Shown piece after piece: positions 1-6,027 of a stretch of DNA of 12,739 nucleotides (within the stretch, counting starts at the first letter, position 1; each line of letters starts with the position of its first letter). The stretch lies in assembly GCA_021775655.1 (NCBI GenBank), contig JAJFHK010000435.1, positions 1-12,739 on the forward strand, in the 5' to 3' direction. Source of the stretch: Filomicrobium sp. (GTDB taxonomy: Bacteria; Pseudomonadota; Alphaproteobacteria; Rhizobiales; Hyphomicrobiaceae). The notes beneath the pieces were generated by a model, which saw only the letters and a program-made list of their open reading frames with translations, made no database searches and was not told where the DNA came from. The translations under genes and the position numbers were made by a program.

Positions 1-560
1 ATGTTGCCGCCACTATGCGGGGCTCCCGTCTTGATCCAGACGGAGCGCCCATCTATCCGGGTCTACACCTTGGACTGGACTCCGCCGAGGTTGACCGGCG
101 CAAGGCAGCAGGGCAGCGGTTTGCGATGCGCCTCAATATTGACAGGGCATCTGCCATTGCTCGTCAAAGGGCAGGCGGTTCTTTAAGTTGGCGTGAGCTG
201 GACGGCGCAAGCCAGGCACATGCTGTTTGTGCCGATCCGTTGGCTTGGGGTGACGTTGTCTTGCAGCGCAAGGATGTGCCGACGAGCTACCACCTGTCTG
301 TAGTCGTCGATGATGCGCGGCAAGGCATTACTCACGTCGTCCGCGGTGCCGACCTCAAACAGGCAACTGCAGTACATCGGCTTTTGCAGGTTCTACTTGA
401 ATTGCCCGAACCAGAATACCACCACCACTCTTTGATACTGGATGCCAGTGGCGCCAAATTGTCGAAGTCTGATTCTGCTACGAGTTTGCGGAGCCTGCGC
501 GCCGCGGGGACGACCCGCGCGGAGGTGCTTACGAAACTGGGCCTCGATATGTTGAAGTAG
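1..560 (+). CDS. gluQ: Glutamyl-Q tRNA(Asp) synthetase GluQRS, C-terminal part (5' end outside window)
   Basis: Partial gene; the reading frame enters at base 3 and about 185 residues are visible of a family usually near 290-300. GluQRS is a truncated class I glutamyl-tRNA synthetase paralogue without an anticodon-binding domain. It attaches glutamate to queuosine in tRNA-Asp in the cytoplasm. Visible are the DPDGAPIYPG segment at the end of the zinc region, the core stretch VVLQRKDVPTSYHLSVVVDD, THVVRGADL, the YHHHSLI segment and the class I signature KLSKS near the C-terminus. The YPG segment normally continues to a zinc-ligand Cys (YPGTC in relatives), but here it reads YPGLH, so His sits at that position. 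The N-terminal HIGH-like motif and first zinc cysteines lie upstream of the window. The ATG at 15 is an internal methionine, not the start. No clear terminator follows. Identity is very likely. Confidence 0.93.
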   Translation, partial: VAATMRGSRLDPDGAPIYPGLHLGLDSAEVDRRKAAGQRFAMRLNIDRASAIARQRAGGSLSWRELDGASQAHAVCADPLAWGDVVLQRKDVPTSYHLSVVVDDARQGITHVVRGADLKQATAVHRLLQVLLELPEPEYHHHSLILDASGAKLSKSDSATSLRSLRAAGTTRAEVLTKLGLDMLK

Positions 561-665
561 CGGCAAGTTCTCCCGGTCATTTTAACGCTGTTTTTCCCTG
601 CGATCGTATAGACCAGAACGACGCAAGGTGGTTTATTGCCGCATCCACATTGCTCCAATTCGATT

Positions 666-670
666 AGGAG
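666..670 (+). promoter_or_regulatory. Ribosome binding site fixing a GTG start
   Basis: AGGAG lies 8 nt before the GTG at 679. This favours 679 over the in-frame start at 628, which has no comparable site and would put extra polar residues ahead of the signal peptide. Confidence 0.7.
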
Positions 671-678
671 AATCGCAC

Positions 679-1311
679 GTGCGTGTTGCGGGCCGTACGT
701 TCTATGTCCAGCAAGTAGGCGCTTTTATTGCTTTTTTTGCGTTGGTGATTTTGAGTTGCCGTTCAGCTGGGGCAGCGCTTGATGAGGCGGAGAAAGCGTT
801 TGCCGCGAAGCTCGTTACTGCAGCTCATGCGCAACGGACGGTTCCCGTCATCTATGACCCCAGCTACCGCAAACTCGATTATCCCATGGGGGATGTGCCT
901 TGGTACGTCGGCGTATGTACGGACGTTGTTGTGCGCGCCTATCGCGAGATCGGGATCGATCTCCAACCGCTGATACACGAGTCCAGGCTTGGCTCAGGCG
1001 ACCGCAATATTGATCACCGAAGAGTGGTCGTGATGAAAAAGTTCTTTGCCCGGAATGGTACCCGGCTGCCGGTGACCGACAATCCTGACGATTATGAGCC
1101 GGGAGATCTGGTCGCTTATCACCTGCCAGATGGAACGTTTTCGAAGACGCACATCGCGATCGTCTCGGACGGCAAGTCGCTCGCCGGGGTTCCGCTCGTC
1201 ATTCATAACCGGGGTTATGGCGTGCGTGAAGAAGATTGGCTGTTTGGCAGCAAAATCACCGGGCATTTTCGTTATCAGCGAGCCCCTAATATCGAGGGCT
1301 GGACGAAATAA
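679..1311 (+). CDS. Exported DUF1287 (NlpC/P60-like fold) protein
   Basis: Predicted 210-residue secreted or periplasmic protein. A hydrophobic segment near residues 9-24 is followed by SAGAA, a plausible signal peptidase I site. The mature part carries the conserved blocks of DUF1287: DVPWYVGVCTDVV (Cys80), NIDHRRVVVMKKFF, YEPGDLVAYHL, HIAIVSD (His158), VIHNRGYG (His176) and ITGHFRYQ near the end. Cys80, His158 and His176/Asn177 are arranged like the Cys-His-polar triad of papain-like NlpC/P60 peptidases, so a cell-wall peptidase or amidase role is possible. That role is inferred from the fold and is not established for this family. Length is normal. The gene stands alone, 118 nt after gluQ, with a terminator-like hairpin about 90 nt downstream. 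Family assignment is firm; function is open. Confidence 0.87.
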   Translation: MRVAGRTFYVQQVGAFIAFFALVILSCRSAGAALDEAEKAFAAKLVTAAHAQRTVPVIYDPSYRKLDYPMGDVPWYVGVCTDVVVRAYREIGIDLQPLIHESRLGSGDRNIDHRRVVVMKKFFARNGTRLPVTDNPDDYEPGDLVAYHLPDGTFSKTHIAIVSDGKSLAGVPLVIHNRGYGVREEDWLFGSKITGHFRYQRAPNIEGWTK

Positions 1312-1397
1312 TATTTGATCCGTAATTCCATGGATAGAGTTGGTGGGACTGAGTTTTTTTTTAATCCTGATTACCAGCTCATGTATGCGCACTCTAA

Positions 1398-1439
1398 TTG
1401 CGGAAATTAATCATTCTAATTCCCGCAAATGACTTTTTT
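1398..1439 (+). terminator. Possible intrinsic terminator of the DUF1287 gene
   Basis: TTGCGGAAATTA (1398-1409) pairs with TAATTCCCGCAA (1417-1428), giving a 12-bp stem with one A-C mismatch and a 7-nt loop. A T6 run follows at 1434-1439. The T run starts 5 nt after the stem and the stem's loop side is AT-rich, so this is an imperfect terminator. The same palindrome could be a protein-binding operator. Confidence 0.45.
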
Positions 1440-1488
1440 CGACACGTTGGATATGCACTATTGTTAATAATTATATTAATCATTTTCA

Positions 1489-1511
1489 ATGGTTAGTTTT
1501 TTACTAATCAT
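1489..1511. promoter_or_regulatory. Inverted repeat, candidate operator upstream of the gene at 1645
   Basis: ATGGTTAGT (1489-1497) and ACTAATCAT (1503-1511) form a 9-bp inverted repeat with one mismatch around a T5 spacer. The arms are two of the four YTAATCATT-like motifs of this intergenic region, which suggests a dimeric regulator site. The regulator is unknown. Confidence 0.35.
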
Positions 1512-1644
1512 TTCGTGTGATTCGGGTTATGCTAGTTTAGCGTTCGTGATTTGGCGATGTCTGGCGAAGATTTTCTATTTTGTCTCGGCGTGGCCTGCGA
1601 TTTGCGTATTCGTGCACACGCTTAACGATCCAAGGTTTTGAACC

Positions 1645-2475
1645 GTGACCTTCGAACTGCTTCCGCTCCTCGGAGTCGAGGGAATTATCATCTTTTCTCT
1701 CATCCTAATCGTCAGCCTTGGCTTGGCGGGATTTCGGCTGTCTGTGGCGGGGGCGACTGGTCAGCTTGAGAATGGTCAGTCTGTCGGGTCGCTATTGCGG
1801 GTTCGTCAGCGATTGGCAACGAGGTCGGCTGCACCCGTACAGGTACCGGAGCAGCGTTCACGGCTGGGTGCGGTGCCGGTGATCGCCGGATGGATTCTCA
1901 CGGCAGTACGTAATAGCGCTGCCAAAACTTCCGCGAATCAGTCAAAGATCATTCGTGATCGCCCTGCTTTGGGCAGAGTCAAGGGGGCTCCGGCAGTGGA
2001 GCCTGTGCAAAGCGAGGATGACAGTGATTTTGTAGACGATGGTCGTGCGGGCGTCTCAGGGATTGAGCCTAAGCGGATGGATTCAGATACGCAGTGGGAT
2101 CGGGTCAATAAGATCGTAACCGAAGGTCTGGGAAAGGCGAAAGAGATCGAGACGCTGCACGAAGCGGCTGCGCGCCAGCTCGATGCAGTCGACTACGCTT
2201 ATGAGCGTATGCTTATGGAATTACGAGATGTACTGCCGGGGGTTGTTGAATCCCGTTCGATATGCCGGACAAATCGCGACGACGCTTATGCCGCGGTGAC
2301 CACCGATGCGAATGAAGCCGCTGTCACGGAATGCGCAGGTCCTGAGGCAGAGATCCAAGACGAGGCAGCTTTGGCGAATGTCAACGGTTACAGCGGTCAG
2401 CCAAGCGCGAGAGCTAATCGGGCAAGCGAACGTACGGTGCGACAAGCGAAGGCGGCTGAATCTGCCGCCGCATGA
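1645..2475 (+). CDS. Unrecognised membrane-anchored protein with central linker and C-terminal helical region
   Basis: Predicted 276 residues from a GTG with AAGG 9 nt upstream. I do not recognise the family with confidence. Residues about 8-30 (VEGIIIFSLILIVSLGLAGF) form one strongly hydrophobic helix without a cleavage site, so the protein is probably anchored in the inner membrane. Residues about 35-145 are low in order-promoting features and rich in Ala, Arg, Ser and Asp, a likely flexible linker. Residues about 150-200 (WDRVNKIVTEGLGKAKEIET onward to ELRDVLPGVV) look helical, possibly coiled coil. The sequence LHEAAARQLDAVDYAYERML recalls small conserved Rhizobiales proteins of unknown function, but that is recollection and not a search result. 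The tail is Ala-rich. It has its own long leader and no operon partner. The N-terminal segment and sensible spacing support a real gene. Confidence 0.6.
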   Translation: MTFELLPLLGVEGIIIFSLILIVSLGLAGFRLSVAGATGQLENGQSVGSLLRVRQRLATRSAAPVQVPEQRSRLGAVPVIAGWILTAVRNSAAKTSANQSKIIRDRPALGRVKGAPAVEPVQSEDDSDFVDDGRAGVSGIEPKRMDSDTQWDRVNKIVTEGLGKAKEIETLHEAAARQLDAVDYAYERMLMELRDVLPGVVESRSICRTNRDDAYAAVTTDANEAAVTECAGPEAEIQDEAALANVNGYSGQPSARANRASERTVRQAKAAESAAA

Positions 2476-2530
2476 GCCAATTGTGCGAACGGCAGAACTA
2501 TTCCATTGATGTATGGATTAACAACCTGGG

Positions 2531-2549
2531 CCGGTGCTGGAAGCATCGG
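2531..2549. repeat. Short hairpin between convergent genes
   Basis: CCGGTGCT (2531-2538) can pair with AGCATCGG (2542-2549) around a 3-nt loop, with one G-T pair. It lies in the 115-bp gap between the convergent genes ending at 2475 and 2591. It lacks a T run on either side, so it could be a weak bidirectional stop signal at best. Confidence 0.3.
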
Positions 2550-2590
2550 CACGGATGCATTTCAGACGTTCGCGAAGTTCGACGCTTAGC

Positions 2591-3007
2591 TTACTTCACC
2601 GTGATCGTGATGACGTCGCTCTTAACGACCGGCTTGTGGGGTACGTGATTGTGATCACCGAGAATAAGCTGGAGGGTGTGTTCGCCCGGGCTAAGCTCGA
2701 CTGTCGCTTCGGTTTGTCCGCCGCCAAAGTGCTTATGGTTGTCGTCGGCGGGTACGGGATTGTCGTAATCTTCAAGCTTCGTATCGATGATGAGATGGTG
2801 ATGGCCGGTCTTTGCCTTCTCTACGCCTGCAGGGGCAACTCCCATCCCGGAGAGGCCGAAGCGTACAGTGACCGGGCTGGTGACTTCGGCTCCGTTGGCT
2901 GGCTTGATGAAGTAGACTTTCGCGCCATCGGGCGCTGCCGTCTGGGCTATAGCGGTCGTGGCGATAAGCAAACTCAAAGACGCGCCAATCATCAGTGATT
3001 TCAACAT
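2591..3007 (-). CDS. Secreted His-rich DUF4399 protein
   Basis: Predicted 138 residues. The start is set by an ATG at 3007 with GAGGAG (plus-strand positions 3017-3022) 9 nt upstream. A longer in-frame start at 3046 would bury the signal peptide and is rejected. Residues 1-21 are a clear Sec signal peptide ending TTAIA, with cleavage before Gln22. The mature domain matches DUF4399: KVYFIKPANGAEVTSPVTVRFGL, then GHHHLIIDT, then HKHFGGGQTEATVEL and a final block with LGDHNHVPH. Nine histidines in three clusters (69-71, 91/93, 119/121/124) suggest metal binding in the periplasm, an inference from composition. The compact all-beta look fits an immunoglobulin-like or cupredoxin-like fold. The gene is divergent from tlyA across 144 bp. 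The molecular function of the family is not established. Confidence 0.88.
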   Translation of the reverse strand: MLKSLMIGASLSLLIATTAIAQTAAPDGAKVYFIKPANGAEVTSPVTVRFGLSGMGVAPAGVEKAKTGHHHLIIDTKLEDYDNPVPADDNHKHFGGGQTEATVELSPGEHTLQLILGDHNHVPHKPVVKSDVITITVK

Positions 3008-3151
3008 TGTGGGTATCTCCTCGAAGGCGTTTGTTTGCGTGATCATGGGTGGCAGACAATTTGAGTTTGATAGAGAATGGGGCTGTACTCAAGACTTCCG
3101 GACGTTAGACGCGCCGTTTGCCAATCAAACTTTCAGTGGCTCCAATACGTC

Positions 3152-3886
3152 ATGCGCCAACGCTTAGATTGTGTCCTTGCGAACCGGGGACTCGTGACAT
3201 CCCGTTCGCGGGCGCGAGATTTAATTGCGCGCGGCGCAGTCTGGGTGGCCGGCGAAGTGGCAAAAAAGGCTGGCCAGCTGGTTGAGCCGGATGTCGAACT
3301 TACGATTATTGGAGAGGCCAACGCCTACGTATCGCGTGGCGGTGCAAAGCTGCTGGCGGGGCTGCGAGGATTTGAATTCTCTCCGGACGGGCGGATTGCT
3401 CTCGACGTCGGGGCATCGACGGGGGGGTTCACCCAGGTTCTCCTGGAAGGAGGCGCGAACAAAGTGTACGCCGTCGATGTTGGGCAAGGACAATTGGCAA
3501 CCGAATTGAAGAATGATGCGAAGGTTGTATCGCTGGAAGGTCAGGACATACGGCGGCTCTCGGCGAAGGATGTCGCTGAACCCGTTTCGGCAATCGTGAT
3601 CGACGTGAGCTTCATTTCTCTCGCGCAAGTCTTGCCGTCGGCGCTGTCGTTTGCAGCTGACGATTGCTGGCTGGTGGCACTGGTCAAACCGCAGTTCGAG
3701 GTTGGGCGCAAGAGTATCGGTAAGAGCGGCGTCGTGAAAGACGAAAACGCAGCTGTAACTGCCGTTCTTGGTACTCGCGACTTTCTGACTGGGCAAGGCT
3801 GGAGCGTGGTGCGCTCCCTACCTTCTCCATTGCCCGGCAAGAAAGGAAATGAAGAATACTTGGTTGGGGCTTTGCGCAATGGGTGA
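3152..3886 (+). CDS. tlyA: TlyA family rRNA (cytidine-2'-O)-methyltransferase
   Basis: Predicted 244 residues, the normal TlyA length. TlyA enzymes 2'-O-methylate cytidines in 16S and/or 23S rRNA and some homologues are called hemolysins; methylation is the well-supported role. Residues 1-60 form an S4-like RNA-binding domain (RLDCVLANRGLVTSRSRARD, then GAVWVAGEVAKKAGQLV). The FtsJ-like Rossmann domain follows, with SAM motif DVGASTGGFT from Asp85, DVGQGQL, DVSFISL (Asp151) and LVKPQFE with Lys179. These fit the expected K-D-K-E type active site. The start at 3152 gives the canonical MRxRLD beginning; upstream in-frame codons add unrelated residues. The Shine-Dalgarno is weak. A G7 run at 3421-3427 encodes part of the SAM motif. 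The stop overlaps the next methyltransferase by 8 nt, indicating one transcript. Confidence 0.93.
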   Translation: MRQRLDCVLANRGLVTSRSRARDLIARGAVWVAGEVAKKAGQLVEPDVELTIIGEANAYVSRGGAKLLAGLRGFEFSPDGRIALDVGASTGGFTQVLLEGGANKVYAVDVGQGQLATELKNDAKVVSLEGQDIRRLSAKDVAEPVSAIVIDVSFISLAQVLPSALSFAADDCWLVALVKPQFEVGRKSIGKSGVVKDENAAVTAVLGTRDFLTGQGWSVVRSLPSPLPGKKGNEEYLVGALRNG

Positions 3887-5150
3887 TGCCAGAGAGTTAT
3901 CGATTACGCGGCTTGGTGCGCATGGTGACGGTGTAGCGGAAACAGAGGATGGCCCTGTGTTCGTGCCTTTCGCGCTTTCCGGCGAGAGGATCAAGGCTGA
4001 GGTTATTAAAGAACGAGGCCGGCTTGTTAAAATTCTTGAGGCATCTGCATCGCGTGTAAGCCCGGTCTGCAAGCATTTTGGGCCGGAAGTTTCCGATTCG
4101 GAAAAAACAGAAAAGGGTTGCGGCGGATGTGCGCTTCAGCATCTGGCACCGGAGGCCTATCGCGATTGGAAGCAGGGAATCGTTAAGCAAGCTCTTGCAA
4201 CGCGTGGGTTCGATACCGAGTTGGAACCGATGATTTCGGTCGGCCTTGGCGCACGGCGACGAGCCGTTCTGACAGCGCGCAGGTTGGGGCGGGAAGTTCG
4301 AATTGGTTTTCATGCAGCCGGCAGTCACGAACTTATCGACCTTGAGATGTGTCCGGTCTTATCGCCGGACATCGTTGCCGTTATCGCCGGGCTGCGTCAG
4401 CTGGTTGGCCCACTAATCAATGACCGATCCGAAATGCGTATTACCGTCCTGCGGGCTGTAAACGGGTTGGACGTTGATATTTCCGGAGGGTCGCCTGTCC
4501 GGTCGCCAAAGCTTCAGGCTGCGCTTGCCGAGCAGGCGGCGGGGCTGTCTATCTTGCGATTGTGCTTCGACCACGACCCACTTTACCAAGCGGCTGCACC
4601 TTTCATCCGATGTGGCGCAGCGGAAGTGGTTCCGGCACCGGGCATTTTTCTTCAAGCCTCCGCGCAAGCTGAGGCAGCAATGGCTGAAATCGCGGTTGGA
4701 GCTTTAGGGAAGCGAGCAAAGTATGCGGCTGATCTGTTTTGCGGAGTTGGGGCGTTCAGTTTCGCACTCGCCTCAAAGGCCAAAGTGCTGGCAATAGACA
4801 ACGATGCAGCGGCGATCGATGCGTTGGAGAACGCTAATCGCCTGACACAGGGCGTGCGCGGAATTGAAACCCGTCGCCGCGACCTGTTTCAGGAGCCACT
4901 TTCCCGCAAGGAGCTGGAGCCGTTCGATCTAGTCTTGTTCGACCCACCACGTGCAGGGGCCAAGGCGCAGGCGGAAATGCTTGCTAAGTCGAAGGTGCCA
5001 GTGGTGGTCGCTATATCCTGCAATCCGTCGACGCTGGCGCGCGATCTGAGAATTCTGATCGATGGCGGGTATCGGCTGGAAAGCGTTACGCCAATCGATC
5101 AGTTTATGTTTACCGCGCACGTTGAGGTGGCAGCGGTACTTACCCGTTGA
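3879..5150 (+). CDS. TrmA/RumA-type class I SAM-dependent RNA (uracil-5-)methyltransferase with iron-sulfur cluster
   Basis: Predicted 423 residues. The family methylates C5 of uridine in 23S rRNA (RlmD/RlmC) or tRNA (TrmA); the exact target cannot be read from the sequence. Order of parts: a TRAM-like RNA-binding domain (residues about 5-55, ITRLGAHGDGVAE to GERIKAEV), 4Fe-4S ligands Cys64, Cys81, Cys84 (GCGGCALQHL) and Cys158 (LEMCPVL), a central RNA-contact domain, then the methyltransferase fold with DLFCGVGAFSF from Asp285, FDPPRAGA and the nucleophile Cys381 in ISCNPSTLARD. All key residues are present. I chose ATG 3879 because it gives the usual distance to the TRAM domain and overlaps the tlyA stop by 8 nt. 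The ATG at 3849 is possible but sits too close to its purine-rich stretch. It is translationally coupled to tlyA. Its 3' end overlaps the convergent sirtuin gene by 11 bp. Confidence 0.9.
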   Translation: MGDARELSITRLGAHGDGVAETEDGPVFVPFALSGERIKAEVIKERGRLVKILEASASRVSPVCKHFGPEVSDSEKTEKGCGGCALQHLAPEAYRDWKQGIVKQALATRGFDTELEPMISVGLGARRRAVLTARRLGREVRIGFHAAGSHELIDLEMCPVLSPDIVAVIAGLRQLVGPLINDRSEMRITVLRAVNGLDVDISGGSPVRSPKLQAALAEQAAGLSILRLCFDHDPLYQAAAPFIRCGAAEVVPAPGIFLQASAQAEAAMAEIAVGALGKRAKYAADLFCGVGAFSFALASKAKVLAIDNDAAAIDALENANRLTQGVRGIETRRRDLFQEPLSRKELEPFDLVLFDPPRAGAKAQAEMLAKSKVPVVVAISCNPSTLARDLRILIDGGYRLESVTPIDQFMFTAHVEVAAVLTR

Positions 5151-5889
5151 TAGCGACTGATTTACTGAGGTGGCCTTCGTTGGGCGGTTCGTTCAGCAGT
5201 TGCTCGACGTAATCTGGGACGATCTCTGTCGCGGGACCGTGCACGTGTTCGGCAAAATAACCTGTCGTATCGGATGGTGCAAGATTGAGTTCAACGGTGT
5301 GCGCCCCGTTTTCTCGTGCTGCGGCAACAAAACTCGCGGCAGGATATACGTTGCCACTCGTACCGATGGCGATAAACAAGTCGCAAGCGCCGACCGCAGC
5401 GGCGATGTCTTGCATTTCGTAGGGGACTTCCCCAAACCATACGACGTCCGGGCGCATGCCGCCCAAAAGTTCGCATTCCGGGCACTTCAGTTCGGCAGAG
5501 AGCTCTTCAGTCCACGGTAGGCGTGCATCGCAGTTGGTGCAGAGCATTTTCGTCATCTTACCATGCATATGGATGAGACTTTGCGCATCTGCCTGTTCGA
5601 GCAAATTATCGATGTTCTGAGTGACCAGCACGACTTCACCAGAATATTCCCGCTGAAGTCGCGCGAGTGCTTTATGAGCACTATTGGGGGTGGCTTTAGC
5701 GCCCTCGCGGCGGCGCATATTATAGAATTCATAAACAAGATTGGGATTGCGCTGGAAGCCTTCTGGCGTCGCGACGTCACGGTAGTCGTATTGAGCCCAA
5801 ATGCCACCGCTATCACGAAATGTCGCAAGGCCAGATTCTGCCGATAATCCGGCGCCTGTCAGGATGACGATCTTTTCGTAGCGTGACAT
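5140..5889 (-). CDS. cobB: Sir2 family NAD-dependent protein deacylase, CobB-like (class III)
   Basis: Predicted 249 residues, a normal length. Sirtuins remove acyl groups from lysines, consuming NAD and yielding nicotinamide and O-acyl-ADP-ribose. Visible motifs are TGAGLSAESGL (residues 11-21), FRDSGGIW, QNIDNLLEQA (91-100), catalytic His109 in HMHGK, zinc ligands Cys117/Cys120 and Cys136/Cys139, and GTSGNVYPA (176-184). Tyr56 and Arg59 in YNMR match the YxxR pair that lets SIRT5 and E. coli CobB accept succinyl- and malonyl-lysine, so desuccinylase activity as well as deacetylase activity is expected. The start at 5889 has GGAG (plus 5899-5902) at 9 nt. The in-frame start at 5919 lacks such support. 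The gene is divergent from the methyltransferase at 6028 and tail-to-tail overlapping with the gene ending at 5150, which leaves no room for a terminator between them. Confidence 0.93.
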   Translation of the reverse strand: MSRYEKIVILTGAGLSAESGLATFRDSGGIWAQYDYRDVATPEGFQRNPNLVYEFYNMRRREGAKATPNSAHKALARLQREYSGEVVLVTQNIDNLLEQADAQSLIHMHGKMTKMLCTNCDARLPWTEELSAELKCPECELLGGMRPDVVWFGEVPYEMQDIAAAVGACDLFIAIGTSGNVYPAASFVAAARENGAHTVELNLAPSDTTGYFAEHVHGPATEIVPDYVEQLLNEPPNEGHLSKSVAING

Positions 5890-5906
5890 GTTTACGCGCT
5901 CCGTAC

Positions 5907-5935
5907 TTGTGCAGTGCAACTTAGCAATTGCACAA
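5907..5935. promoter_or_regulatory. Nested inverted repeat in a divergent promoter region
   Basis: TTGTGCA (5907-5913) and TGCACAA (5929-5935) are perfectly inverted. Inside them GTGCAA (5914-5919) and TTGCAC (5928-5933) form a second inverted pair. The element sits just upstream of the sirtuin start (5889) in the 138-bp gap shared with the gene at 6028. It is a candidate operator controlling one or both. The binding protein is unknown. Confidence 0.4.
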
Positions 5936-6027
5936 AAAACGCTTAAATGAAAGTTTCGGTTCCATTTTGGTCACATATTATTTCCTGGCGGCGACGTCGA
6001 TTCAATCTGGAACGAGGATTTCGAGTC

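Larger units (their letters stand above)
1312..1644. other. AT-rich intergenic region, probable leader of the downstream gene
   Basis: This 333-bp stretch has no convincing gene and is clearly more AT-rich than its surroundings. It contains the TCCATGGA palindrome (1327-1334), a T9 run (1354-1362), a hairpin with a following T run (1398-1439), three direct copies of YTAATCATT (1407-1415, 1476-1484, 1504-1512) and one inverted near-copy (1488-1496). A TATGCT at 1528-1533 could be a -10 box but has no good -35 partner. The region probably holds the terminator of the upstream gene and the promoter of the gene at 1645. Confidence 0.5.

Noticed and set aside
679..760. DUF1287 protein as a lipoprotein
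   Set aside because: The VILSC sequence has Leu at the -2 position, unlike a good lipobox; ordinary signal peptidase cleavage after SAGAA-type residues is more likely.
1354..1362. T9 run as an intrinsic terminator
   Set aside because: No stable GC-rich hairpin precedes it; the hairpin at 1398-1428 is the better candidate.
2534..2998. 154-codon plus-strand open frame
   Set aside because: It lies antisense to the DUF4399 gene, whose signal peptide, RBS and conserved motifs are clear; the plus-strand peptide has no recognisable features.
3221..3796. 191-codon minus-strand open frame
   Set aside because: Entirely antisense to tlyA, with no family-like motif.
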